A stretch of DNA of 32,575 nt from a virus, in IMG/VR virus record IMGVR_UViG_3300047300_000351, positions 1 to 32,575 of that record. The stretch is one strand, 5' to 3'. The position numbers and the translations under genes were made by a program. The notes beneath the pieces were generated by a model. The model saw only the letters and a list, made by a program, of their open reading frames with translations. It was not told the DNA's origin and made no database searches. Shown piece after piece: positions 14,342-20,591 of the stretch (within the stretch, counting starts at the first letter, position 1; every line of letters begins with the position of its first letter).

Positions 14342-14604
14342 TTGTTACCTCCAAATGTTTCGTTGTAGTATTTATGCGCTTTATCAATCGCAGTAAAAAC
14401 ACCATCTTCAATGGGTAAATTTGCCGTAATGGCCAAGATAATTTGTTTCTTCTCATTCTCAAGCATGGATTCAGCGTTCTTAATGGCTCTTTTATAGGCA
14501 TAAACCCAACTTTCTGATTCTCCATCGTCAATAACTCTTTTCAATTCTTTTTTGAGCCATTCTAAATGCTCGTTTAGTGCGGTTGTTTGTTTATTATTCT
14601 TCAT
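14338..14604 (-). CDS. Small YYNETFGG-family protein (88 aa)
   Basis: It begins MKNNKQTTALNEHLEWLKKEL and ends HKYYNETFGGNK. The central block (SMLENEKKQII) is more diverged than in its paralogues. The start at 14604 follows GGAGGT (14610-14615), and the last codons carry the Shine-Dalgarno for the next gene with an ATGA junction. Confidence 0.75.
   Translation of the reverse strand: MKNNKQTTALNEHLEWLKKELKRVIDDGESESWVYAYKRAIKNAESMLENEKKQIILAITANLPIEDGVFTAIDKAHKYYNETFGGNK
14347..14352 (-). promoter_or_regulatory. Shine-Dalgarno GGAGGT for the 87-residue gene
   Basis: GGAGGT, AACAA, ATG (start 14341), inside the GGNK codons of the preceding gene. Confidence 0.8.
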
Positions 14605-14607
14605 TTG

Positions 14608-14745
14608 TTACCTCCGAATCATTAAATAAAAATTAATTAATGTTTGTATCCAAAAACAAACCCAAAACGCCTGCCACGAGCCATCTAATTTGCCTTTCGC
14701 GTACCAATACTTTCTATCTTGCTCAATGTTTCTTTCGTTACTCAT
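14608..14745 (-). CDS. Small Trp-rich protein, possible membrane segment (45 aa)
   Basis: This short ORF starts with ATG at 14745 after a full Shine-Dalgarno, AAGGAGGT. It ends with codons Arg Arg stop (CGG AGG TAA), which are again the Shine-Dalgarno of the next gene. The product is MSNERNIEQDRKYWYAKGKL followed by a hydrophobic half (FWVCFWIQTLINFYLMI). Strong start signals at both ends support translation. Function unknown. Confidence 0.65.
   Translation of the reverse strand: MSNERNIEQDRKYWYAKGKLDGSWQAFWVCFWIQTLINFYLMIRR
14610..14615 (-). promoter_or_regulatory. Shine-Dalgarno GGAGGT for the 88-residue gene
   Basis: GGAGGT, AACAA, ATG (start 14604). Here the sequence is read by the upstream gene as CGG AGG TAA, so it includes that gene's stop codon. 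Confidence 0.8.
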
Positions 14746-14959
14746 TGTTACCTCCTTGTATTTTATCACGCATCCATTTTGCTCCTTTTAAAAATCCCCA
14801 ATCAAACTCATCAATTTCTCCATTTATCTGGCTTATAACTCCGTCTATTTCTTCATCACTTGGTAGTTCGATGGGGGTTAGTTTGTCAAAATCATCGTCA
14901 TCAAAAATGATTTGTTCCTTTAATAATCTTTTAATTTCTTCTTCAGTGTATAGTTTCAT
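14738..14959 (-). CDS. Small acidic protein (73 aa)
   Basis: Unrecognised. It begins MKLYTEEEIKRLLKEQI and is strongly acidic in the middle (FDDDDFDKLTPIELPSDEE). It ends KIQGGNNE, where the Gly Gly Asn Asn codons hold the Shine-Dalgarno for the 45-residue gene. The ATG at 14959 overlaps the stop of the upstream gene. Confidence 0.7.
   Translation of the reverse strand: MKLYTEEEIKRLLKEQIIFDDDDFDKLTPIELPSDEEIDGVISQINGEIDEFDWGFLKGAKWMRDKIQGGNNE
14750..14757 (-). promoter_or_regulatory. Shine-Dalgarno AAGGAGGT for the 45-residue gene
   Basis: Full-length AAGGAGGT, AACA, ATG (start 14745), inside the Gln Gly Gly Asn codons of the acidic 73-residue gene. Confidence 0.82.
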
Positions 14960-15255
14960 GACTTGTATCCTAATTCCTTTTTGACTTTATCTTGTTTGGC
15001 TTGGCGTTCAACATACTTCTTGCCACGCAATGATGGGTTTTTTTCTTGTACCTTACGGCGTAACCTTGTAATGGTTTCGCTTGATGAGAACATACCTTTC
15101 GCCATCATTTGGAAGAATTTATCCGCCGATAGTTGTGGGTAATTGAGTTTGTCGGTTTCCAATTTCCAAATCCATGCAACCAACATTTCATCGGAATCAC
15201 GCAAATCGGTGTATTGGGTTAACAACCCTTCAACCAGTTCTTTATTGATTTTCAT
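14956..15255 (-). CDS. Replication-module protein of unknown function (99 aa)
   Basis: Helical, with the pattern LLTQYTDLRDSDEMLVAWIW near the N terminus and a basic C-terminal half (ITRLRRKVQEKNPSLRGKKY). This is a recurrent protein of Bacteroidota phages, found close to replication genes. No catalytic motif is visible; a DNA-binding or adaptor role is possible. It overlaps the upstream 231-residue gene by 14 bp. Confidence 0.7.
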   Translation of the reverse strand: MKINKELVEGLLTQYTDLRDSDEMLVAWIWKLETDKLNYPQLSADKFFQMMAKGMFSSSETITRLRRKVQEKNPSLRGKKYVERQAKQDKVKKELGYKS

Positions 15256-15937
15256 TTGTCTTTGATTTTAATATTAATGCCATTTTTGTTGCCTTGTCCA
15301 AAGTTTCGGTCGCCGTTGGTGATACCATTAATTGATCAACAATCGTTTTGACCTGGCGGTGTTTGTTTTCGTTTTCAATGCCACGCTTGATGTGGGCGTT
15401 TTTGCGGTGTTCGTAATCGCACAACCATTGGTACATTTCTTCGTATCCTATCAAATCCGATTCGTACATATTGTGTTTGGTCACAAAGTCGTATCCGATT
15501 TTGAGTAAGGTGAGATTCAACCGCGATTCGGGGTTTTTATTCCAATACGCTTCGATGAAGTCATTTTTTAGATGCTTCAATGTGGTGATGCCTTGTTGGT
15601 ACAATTCCTCTTCGGTGTAAACTACCTCTGCCACGGGCTTTTCAAATGGGTTATATCGTGGAACTTTTACATCCTTGATAAACCGATTGATTATGTTGGT
15701 CAAAAATATGGCGTTGATTTTTTTGACGCGGTGAATGTCCGTCATCGTTCCAATCAAATACGCATCAAATGCCTTCTCAAAAAGCATCCAATGGTATCGG
15801 GAATATGTTTGTTTGAGCAACGCCACAATTTCCTTCATGGCTTCGTTTGGTTCAATGTCACCAACTCGAACCAATTTGTCGATGGCGGTGGCAATTTCAA
15901 TGTCCGTAAGGTCGTAAACCCATTGTTTCTTTGTCAT
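15242..15937 (-). CDS. Probable replication-associated protein (231 aa)
   Basis: Largely helical; it begins MTKKQWVYDLTDIEIATAID. A central RYHWMLFEKAFDAYLIGTM segment and a later LGYEEMYQWLCDYEHRK-like segment suggest a DNA-binding or helicase-loader-like protein. I do not recognise the family. It follows the lambda-O-like initiator by 12 bp, so a role as partner (the position of a helicase loader in lambda-type modules) is a reasonable inference, although no Walker motif is visible. Confidence 0.6.
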   Translation of the reverse strand: MTKKQWVYDLTDIEIATAIDKLVRVGDIEPNEAMKEIVALLKQTYSRYHWMLFEKAFDAYLIGTMTDIHRVKKINAIFLTNIINRFIKDVKVPRYNPFEKPVAEVVYTEEELYQQGITTLKHLKNDFIEAYWNKNPESRLNLTLLKIGYDFVTKHNMYESDLIGYEEMYQWLCDYEHRKNAHIKRGIENENKHRQVKTIVDQLMVSPTATETLDKATKMALILKSKTNENQ

Positions 15938-15949
15938 GGTGTAAATATA

Positions 15950-16666
15950 TTATCTAAATTGATCTAACCAACTCCCTTTGTTTTCCACAGTTTGTGGATT
16001 AATTGGGTCTAAATACCTTTCCTTGCTCAAATATGTCGCAAGGTGCGGGATGAAACGCGTTTCGGTTTTTTCCCGCCGCACGAATTCGACGAACCGCGGG
16101 AGATGTTCTTTGACGATGTTTTGAGTATTAACGGGTAATCGTTTATACCTTTCCTTTGCTAACTTCTTATTTTCATGTCTTGGATACAACTTCCATAATT
16201 CTTCAAAATCGGAATCACACATATATTTATTTGTATCTTTATTTATTTGTAAGTTATTACTTTGTTCAGTTATTACTTTATTAATACCCCCATTTTCGGA
16301 CACACCGAAATTCGGTAAGTCCGAGGACTGGATTTCCGAAACTTCGGATTGTACGGGTTCTTCAACCACCAAATGATTCCATCCACGAACCAGGTTTGTG
16401 TTGGTGTCGATTACTCGCATGGAAATGATATAGCCTTTATCGACCAATCCACTCCATGCCGTGTTAAAACGACCACGACCGATGTTCATGTCTTGCCATA
16501 TCAATGTTTTGTACACCACCCAATCTTCGGGCAATGATAACAAGTGAACCAAAATACTCTTTTCTTCGCAACTCAATATCTTGCTTTGCAAAATTTCATT
16601 ACTCACGGGAGTGAATCTGCTTTTTCCCGTTTTCTTACTTCTAATTATTTGACCAGTGTTTTCCAT
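15950..16666 (-). CDS. Replication initiator, lambda-O-like winged-helix protein (238 aa)
   Basis: The N-terminal winged helix-turn-helix (residues about 15-95; FTPVSNEILQSKILSCEEKS, then RFNTAWSGLVDKGYI) is followed by a low-complexity linker (about 103-150), then a C-terminal region (FEELWKLYPRHENKKLAKERY, then RFIPHLATYLSKERYLD). This is the layout of phage replication initiators that bind iterons within their own gene and recruit a host helicase. The linker DNA holds four 16-bp iterons and an AT-rich stretch. A hairpin plus U-run sits immediately upstream of the ATG at 16666. Confidence 0.75.
   Translation of the reverse strand: MENTGQIIRSKKTGKSRFTPVSNEILQSKILSCEEKSILVHLLSLPEDWVVYKTLIWQDMNIGRGRFNTAWSGLVDKGYIISMRVIDTNTNLVRGWNHLVVEEPVQSEVSEIQSSDLPNFGVSENGGINKVITEQSNNLQINKDTNKYMCDSDFEELWKLYPRHENKKLAKERYKRLPVNTQNIVKEHLPRFVEFVRREKTETRFIPHLATYLSKERYLDPINPQTVENKGSWLDQFR
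16219..16286. other. AT-rich segment with direct repeats, candidate DNA-unwinding element
   Basis: This stretch is very AT-rich compared with flanking coding DNA. It contains two pairs of direct repeats, each at 16-bp spacing: ATTTATTTGTA at 16225 and 16241, and AGTTATTACTTT at 16252 and 16268. It lies next to the iteron array on the 3' side with respect to the initiator gene, as in lambda ori. Confidence 0.55.
16295..16358. repeat. Four tandem 16-bp iterons in the initiator gene, candidate origin of replication
   Basis: Consensus TTCGG-N5-CCGAA-N, which is itself a dyad. Units start at 16295 (TTCGGACACACCGAAA), 16311 (TTCGGTAAGTCCGAGG), 16327 (degenerate, ends CCGAA at 16336-16340) and 16343 (TTCGG half only). 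The 16-bp period is not a multiple of 3, and the encoded peptide shows no repeat, so the pattern acts on DNA. Confidence 0.6.
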
Positions 16667-16718
16667 AAAAAAACCCTATCAAAATAGTGCAGTTGCGGTG
16701 CGACTATCTCAATAGGGT
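16667..16718 (-). terminator. Hairpin with U-run abutting the initiator ATG (terminator or attenuator)
   Basis: On the minus strand the outer stem ACCCTAT/ATAGGGT (16712-16718 with 16673-16679), an inner stem ATAGT/ACTAT and a short GCA/TGC stem form one long hairpin. It is followed directly by seven T and then the ATG of the initiator at 16666. The shape is that of an intrinsic terminator placed in the leader of the replication gene. The 87 bp between it and the next upstream gene hold no clear -33/-7 promoter. Confidence 0.6.
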
Positions 16719-16805
16719 AAATATCTTTGTAACATTGGGAATCCGCAACAATCCCGTTAACACAACGAATATACAAATAATAACTATATTTGCAAAGTCC
16801 TTTTG

Positions 16806-17006
16806 TTATTTGTCATACCGATTGGATTGTGGGGCTTCATCGCCCCCTTCTCTTTTTAGTTGGTATAACCCAATCATCACGATAAAAAGAAACGACAACC
16901 CTAATCCTCCCGCAATGATTTGTGCCGTCATTGGATAATGTACAATACACCAACCATATGATAGTCCCGAAACTATCGTTCCGAATACAATTAGGAAATT
17001 TCTCAT
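16806..17006 (-). CDS. Small membrane protein with two predicted membrane segments (66 aa)
   Basis: Two hydrophobic stretches (LIVFGTIVSGLSYGWCIV and IIAGGLGLSFLFIVMIGLY) with a short loop and a charged C-terminal tail (KREGGDEAPQSNRYDK). The ATG overlaps the upstream stop (ATGA). Function unknown; it lies between the SSB pair and the replication gene, away from the lysis genes. Confidence 0.65.
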   Translation of the reverse strand: MRNFLIVFGTIVSGLSYGWCIVHYPMTAQIIAGGLGLSFLFIVMIGLYQLKREGGDEAPQSNRYDK

Positions 17007-17404
17007 GCCTTTTTGATTAAGATTGAATCCTCATTGGTTAGGTATTGGGCTGGTTCGTATACTTCCCCCGTTTGCTCGTTTAAGAACAAACCTTTGTCCA
17101 TGTTCTTGTAGGCCGTTTGGTGGAGTTTTTCGCGTTCTTTTAGTGCGTTGCGTAGTTCCATAACCTGTGGAATGTGATCGTACGAATAACGACCGCCACC
17201 CGCCTTTCGGGTAATCTCATAACCGCAATACACTTGCCCATTCCATTTGGATGCTTCCGTCAATGCCAATGGCTTGATTTGTTCTTGGAAGTTCTTGATG
17301 GTATCAGCAAGTTCCTTTAACTCAATGTGGAATTGTAGGGGACAATAATTACCGCCACCAACTTCCAACATTGTATCGCTCAATGTTTCAATCATGTGTT
17401 TCAT
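17003..17404 (-). CDS. Conserved-looking phage protein of unknown function (133 aa)
   Basis: It begins MKHMIETLSDTMLEVGGGNY and carries helical segments with LALTEASKWNGQVYCGYEI and a C-terminal NEQTGEVYEPAQYL. No catalytic motif is recognised. It joins the SSB gene by TAATG and precedes the small membrane protein, so the three are probably translated together. A DNA-metabolism accessory role is inferred from position only. Confidence 0.65.
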   Translation of the reverse strand: MKHMIETLSDTMLEVGGGNYCPLQFHIELKELADTIKNFQEQIKPLALTEASKWNGQVYCGYEITRKAGGGRYSYDHIPQVMELRNALKEREKLHQTAYKNMDKGLFLNEQTGEVYEPAQYLTNEDSILIKKA

Positions 17405-17868
17405 TAGAATGGCAAATCATCCCCCTTCGATGTTGGTTTGAATTGACTCAAAGTGTCTTGCCCGTTGATTACATAGTTTTCAAAGATTTGGGCATATGCC
17501 AATATCTCTTGCAACTTGATATCACCATTGATTGCCAAGTCCCCCGCAACTTTTAACACGCTCATACGGGTGATGCGTTTGTCCGTTTCGGGGTCTTTTG
17601 CCTTTGCTTGAAATCCACCGCCTGGGGCTTGTTGTGGTTGTGCGGGACTAATCTTGTAGAAGATTCGGTCATTCCATTTGCGTTCGGTCAACACATAATC
17701 CGTTTCAACACCAACCTTGAATTTTTGTTGGTCTTGAGATTTGGATGCGTACTCACCCGAATCGCCATTGGCGAATGATACTTCAAATTTGTACAATGTG
17801 CCATGTTGGCCATTGAATGTTCCGTTGGCGGTTACATTGGTTACCGCACTTCTTTTTGTTTGTTCCAT
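17404..17868 (-). CDS. Single-stranded DNA-binding protein, SSB-like (154 aa)
   Basis: N-terminal OB-fold-like strands (YKFEVSFANGDSGEYASKS, then VETDYVLTERKWNDRIFYKI), then a Gln/Pro/Gly linker (PQQAPGGGFQAK), a second alpha-helical part, and the acidic C-terminal tip DDLPF. The tip matches the SSB tail that recruits replication and repair partners. A phage SSB protects replication intermediates. The tail is the strongest evidence; the OB-fold itself is diverged. The start lies 28 bp inside the upstream HTH-like gene. Confidence 0.75.
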   Translation of the reverse strand: MEQTKRSAVTNVTANGTFNGQHGTLYKFEVSFANGDSGEYASKSQDQQKFKVGVETDYVLTERKWNDRIFYKISPAQPQQAPGGGFQAKAKDPETDKRITRMSVLKVAGDLAINGDIKLQEILAYAQIFENYVINGQDTLSQFKPTSKGDDLPF

Positions 17869-18053
17869 GATATTTGATTTTTTAATTGGTAGTTTAATTT
17901 TTGCAGAATCTCGAATTGCTTTTCCATGCTCAACCCGTTACGCTTGAACTGGAATTTCCAGGTGGTAACTGTGTAATAGTTGGTTTGCAATAACTCTGCC
18001 AATTCTTTGTTTGGTTTGCTAAATACTTCGTTCAATGCTTCGTATGTGGTCAT
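17841..18053 (-). CDS. Small HTH-like DNA-binding protein (70 aa)
   Basis: MTTYEALNEVFSKPNKELAE followed by LLQTNYYTVTTWKFQFKRNG fits a helix-turn-helix, with the WKFQFKR helix basic enough to contact DNA. The remainder is a long basic helix (KQFEILQKLNYQL). Such short proteins are frequent in Bacteroidota phages beside SSB genes. It overlaps the SSB start by 28 bp. Probable regulator; target unknown. Confidence 0.65.
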   Translation of the reverse strand: MTTYEALNEVFSKPNKELAELLQTNYYTVTTWKFQFKRNGLSMEKQFEILQKLNYQLKNQISWNKQKEVR

Positions 18054-18057
18054 AAAA

Positions 18058-18303
18058 TTAAAATGGTGTCGTTTGTCGCATTCCCATCGATTGACCGATA
18101 TTGTACAACCATGTCATGTTTTCCATTTCCATCGTTACATATCCACTATATGGAGTTGTTTCGGTTAGGGCTTCATTGGCTTGGATGTACTTGCGTTCAA
18201 TGATGTTTACTTTTGTTTTGAAGATTTCATTGGTTTGTACCAACTCAACGAATTGATCCATCTCCGTACCAAAGATGAAATGCATTGTGAATGTGAATTT
18301 CAT
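18058..18303 (-). CDS. Hypothetical protein (81 aa)
   Basis: Unrecognised soluble protein beginning MKFTFTMHFIFGTEMDQFVE, with MENMTWLYNIGQSMGM near the C terminus. It joins the upstream membrane protein gene by ATGA. No motif gives a function. Confidence 0.6.
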   Translation of the reverse strand: MKFTFTMHFIFGTEMDQFVELVQTNEIFKTKVNIIERKYIQANEALTETTPYSGYVTMEMENMTWLYNIGQSMGMRQTTPF

Positions 18304-18509
18304 TTGTCGGCCCTCCCTTTGTACATACGGCGGTGATACAACATTTGTGTGAACTCATCGAATTCTGGGATGTACTCATCCTTTTCGATTTGGTAGGGCT
18401 TGGCTTCTTCGATGTTCTCGAAACGCTTTGAATTTTGCTTGATGCAATGCCACGCATACATCACCGCAATGGTGATAGGGGCTACAATGATTAAGTAAAT
18501 TAAATCCAT
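18300..18509 (-). CDS. Small membrane protein (69 aa)
   Basis: A single N-terminal hydrophobic segment (MDLIYLIIVAPITIAVMYAW) is followed by a charged cytosolic domain with EEAKPYQIEKDEYIPEFDEF. It is the first gene after a hairpin and a -7-like element at 18553-18578. Function unknown; a membrane-attached early protein is possible. Confidence 0.6.
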   Translation of the reverse strand: MDLIYLIIVAPITIAVMYAWHCIKQNSKRFENIEEAKPYQIEKDEYIPEFDEFTQMLYHRRMYKGRADK

Positions 18510-18552
18510 GTTATTTGTCTTATGCGAATATACTATTTGTGATTTGTAATTC

Positions 18553-18578
18553 CAAATGTAGGGGGCAATTAAGCCCCC
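18553..18578 (-). promoter_or_regulatory. Hairpin over a stop codon followed by a -7-like element
   Basis: On the minus strand GGGGGC-TTAATT-GCCCCC (18578-18561) forms a perfect 6-bp stem with the TAA stop of the 93-residue gene in or next to the loop. It is not followed by a U-run. Directly after it lies TACATTTG (18560-18553), which matches TAnnTTTG. No TTTG is found at the -33 position, so the promoter is weak evidence. Confidence 0.4.
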
Positions 18579-18850
18579 AGAATGTTAACCGAACTTGTGA
18601 TGGCGATTGCATTACCGAAGGTGTAGCGATGGTGAGTTTTTGTACCAGTCTTGTAAAAAGCCATTTTGAACTCATAAAAACTATTGATGCCATCGGGCTT
18701 TTGGTAATGCTTTAATGTGGTGAGTACGAACATATTGTCCAATACCTCACATACAACCGCTTCGCTGATTGAACCTTCTAAATCCGAGTAATAAGTTACA
18801 ATGTCACCAACCTTGATGTTGTTAAATTTTTGTTTGTTTATCATTTCCAT
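18569..18850 (-). CDS. Hypothetical protein (93 aa)
   Basis: A single compact beta domain is suggested: IKVGDIVTYYSDLEGSISEA, then VLDNMFVLTTLKHY and NSFYEFKMAFY. It begins MEMINKQKF; the second ATG (18844) is an alternative start. It stands alone between the lysis-module terminator and the hairpin at 18561-18578, so it may be a separate early unit. Function unknown. Confidence 0.6.
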   Translation of the reverse strand: MEMINKQKFNNIKVGDIVTYYSDLEGSISEAVVCEVLDNMFVLTTLKHYQKPDGINSFYEFKMAFYKTGTKTHHRYTFGNAIAITSSVNILGA

Positions 18851-18905
18851 GATTCAAAATACGGGGTTATTATTTGAAATTCCAAATTCCAAATAAAAAA
18901 AGATT

Positions 18906-18932
18906 AAAAAAAAGTGAGCCGTAACCCACTTT
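18906..18932 (-). terminator. Intrinsic terminator after the endolysin gene
   Basis: On the minus strand AAAGTGGG-TTACGG-CTCACTTT, an 8-bp stem with one G-T pair, runs into eight T. It lies 15 bases after the endolysin stop and closes the head-to-lysis operon. Confidence 0.85.
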
Positions 18933-18946
18933 CTTTGTGAATGACC

Positions 18947-19582
18947 TTATTCTTTTGTGAGTGACTTCAACATCTCAATTAATCGGGGGCATGGATACAC
19001 ATCGGCCTTGTCGGGGCGAACCGAATTGTGGGTGTAAACACCAGGTTCATTCTTCAATGCCCGTTTGGTTACATCCCAAATATCCTCGTTGTACTCCAAC
19101 GGGATGCCGTATTTAGTTGACCACAACACCAATAAATCTTTGATGGATGCAATTTGCTCATCGGTGTATTTGTGCCACAACTTGAATCCTTTGAATGGTT
19201 TTGCCAACTCGGTTACTTCCTCGGCTTTGATTTCACCACCCACATAATTGTAATACTTCGTGCCTTTTTTGGTGATTGGCCCCCAGTTGCAAACCTCAAT
19301 ACCAATAGATGTTCTATCCAATGGCAAGTAAGGACACCCGTGGTTCATAAAATGCTTTGTGCCTAATCCCAAATGGTATGCCCAATACTCGCTTCCAAAT
19401 CCTTGTACGATTGTTCCATCGGTGGAGATGGCAACGCAGGTTGCAACCTTGTTGCCTACCTTTTCCCAATATGCGAAGGTTTGATCACCGCTTCCATTTC
19501 CCGCCGTGTGATGCAAATACACCTGGGTTTTCTTAACCGCCTCGCGGTTGTATGCTCGGAATGGTACTTGTTTAATTTTCAT
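18947..19582 (-). CDS. N-acetylmuramoyl-L-alanine amidase endolysin (211 aa)
   Basis: An Amidase_2/PGRP fold that cuts the amide bond between MurNAc and the stem peptide. Zinc ligands are His25 in VYLHHTAG, His185 in YTHNSVRP and Cys198 in DVYPCP. Glu96 is in GIEVCNWG. His70 is in WAYHLGLG. I use the ATG at 19582 (MKIKQVPFRAY), which lies 11 bp inside the 71-residue gene; an ATG at 19606 would add eight residues. No signal peptide is seen, so export depends on the holin-like gene just upstream. It is the last gene before a terminator. Confidence 0.9.
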   Translation of the reverse strand: MKIKQVPFRAYNREAVKKTQVYLHHTAGNGSGDQTFAYWEKVGNKVATCVAISTDGTIVQGFGSEYWAYHLGLGTKHFMNHGCPYLPLDRTSIGIEVCNWGPITKKGTKYYNYVGGEIKAEEVTELAKPFKGFKLWHKYTDEQIASIKDLLVLWSTKYGIPLEYNEDIWDVTKRALKNEPGVYTHNSVRPDKADVYPCPRLIEMLKSLTKE

Positions 19583-19787
19583 CGTTTTGATTTTTACTTG
19601 CCCCAAAATAGAATGATACTACCATTGTAACGATGGATGTAACCCCACCCGCAATGGTGAAATAAATGTCCTTTTGATCGCTCGGGAAATCCCAAAAAAT
19701 AATGCTGAACAAAATAGCATAACTCAATGCCAATATCAATATGGCAATAATGCCCGTTGTGTTGGTCTTAAACTTATCGAAATTCAT
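19572..19787 (-). CDS. Holin-like small membrane protein (71 aa)
   Basis: Two hydrophobic segments (IIAILILALSYAILFSIIFW and IYFTIAGGVTSIVTMVVSFYF) are joined by a short polar loop (DFPSDQKD). The C terminus is short and charged (GASKNQNDEN). This is the layout of a class II-type holin, and it lies immediately before the endolysin with an 11-bp overlap. The ATG at 19787 overlaps the stop of the 41-residue gene (ATGA). Confidence 0.65.
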   Translation of the reverse strand: MNFDKFKTNTTGIIAILILALSYAILFSIIFWDFPSDQKDIYFTIAGGVTSIVTMVVSFYFGASKNQNDEN

Positions 19788-19909
19788 TTGCCTTGCCCCC
19801 TATATGGTTTGGAACTATTGTGTTTGTTCATTGACTTGGTATGCCTTCCCAATTTACGCTTGGGCTTCACCTTGAAGGTGCTTGTATTGGATTTTACTTT
19901 TGTTGCCAT
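19784..19909 (-). CDS. Small basic protein ending YRGQGK (41 aa)
   Basis: MATKVKSNTSTFKVKPKRKL then GRHTKSMNKHNSSKPYRGQGK. It is very rich in Lys, Arg, Ser and Thr. Small basic proteins of this pattern recur in Bacteroidota phages near the lysis genes; the function is not known to me. The ORF overlaps its upstream neighbour by 16 bp and the holin-like gene by ATGA. Confidence 0.65.
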   Translation of the reverse strand: MATKVKSNTSTFKVKPKRKLGRHTKSMNKHNSSKPYRGQGK

Positions 19910-20319
19910 ATGTATAAACGAAACCAGTTGAAATCTTCTTTGCCACCCTCCTCAACATAGTTTAACCATGCATCGTAAATTTGGCCTTTGAATTGTACTT
20001 CTTCCACCGATGTATCAATCCCACTTCCAATCATCTTAACGGCATATACTTCAATCTTCTCCTCCATCTTTTCTACCTTGGCTTCCGCCATCTTAACTTC
20101 CATTTTCAATTCCTCTTTTTCTTTGGCCTTTGCCTCAACCATCTTCGCATTCATCGTTTGAGCCATTTTGGTGACTTCTCCCGCACTTTGAATGTTTTTT
20201 GATACCTTGTTAAGCAACGCGTCTATTTCATCGATTGTAGGGCTTTGTTTTGCATTTACGCTTGTAAACATATAACCCGTTACAAATGCGGCGGTGAATA
20301 TGATTAAAAGGTTTTTCAT
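19894..20319 (-). CDS. Secreted or periplasmic coiled-coil protein (141 aa)
   Basis: I start at the ATG at 20319, because it forms ATGA with the upstream gene and gives a good signal peptide (MKNLLIIFTAAFVTGYMFTS, then VNAK as a likely cleavage zone). The mature part has a long charged coiled coil (about residues 45-95) rich in Glu, Lys and Met, then a C-terminal domain with VEEGGKEDFNWFRLYIWQQK. In the lysis region this may be an outer-membrane-disrupting or spanin-type partner, but the evidence is context only. Confidence 0.6.
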   Translation of the reverse strand: MKNLLIIFTAAFVTGYMFTSVNAKQSPTIDEIDALLNKVSKNIQSAGEVTKMAQTMNAKMVEAKAKEKEELKMEVKMAEAKVEKMEEKIEVYAVKMIGSGIDTSVEEVQFKGQIYDAWLNYVEEGGKEDFNWFRLYIWQQK

Positions 20320-20591
20320 AGTTTTTTCATGGTTTGCATGATACGAATTTCCGTCATGGCACTTGCCAAACATGAATCCGACTTTTTGAGTGCGTAAGTG
20401 AGTTTGTCAATCTTGATATCCAATGCCTCTATTTTGGCATTCGCCTTTTCAATTTGTTCTTTATACCCCGAACGCAAGTCAATATAAAGATACCCAACGG
20501 CCAACAACATACAAAAAGCAACACCAGCAACTGGATTTTTGCGGAATTGATCAAAGCCAATGGGGAGAGCGGAAACATTTTTGGTAGCCAT
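20316..20591 (-). CDS. Membrane-anchored coiled-coil protein (91 aa)
   Basis: After a short polar start, a single membrane segment (NPVAGVAFCMLLAVGYLYIDL) is followed by a charged helix (KANAKIEALDIKIDKLTYAL). This is the plan of an inner-membrane spanin (Rz-like) or holin accessory protein. Start and stop are in TAATG and ATGA junctions with the genes around it. Confidence 0.55.
   Translation of the reverse strand: MATKNVSALPIGFDQFRKNPVAGVAFCMLLAVGYLYIDLRSGYKEQIEKANAKIEALDIKIDKLTYALKKSDSCLASAMTEIRIMQTMKKL

Noticed and set aside
18855-18886. TTTG, 21 bp, TATTTTG before the 93-residue gene as a promoter
   Set aside because: The -7 element is one base short of TAnnTTTG and would place the transcript start at or after the ATG at 18850. 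Possible only as a leaderless promoter.
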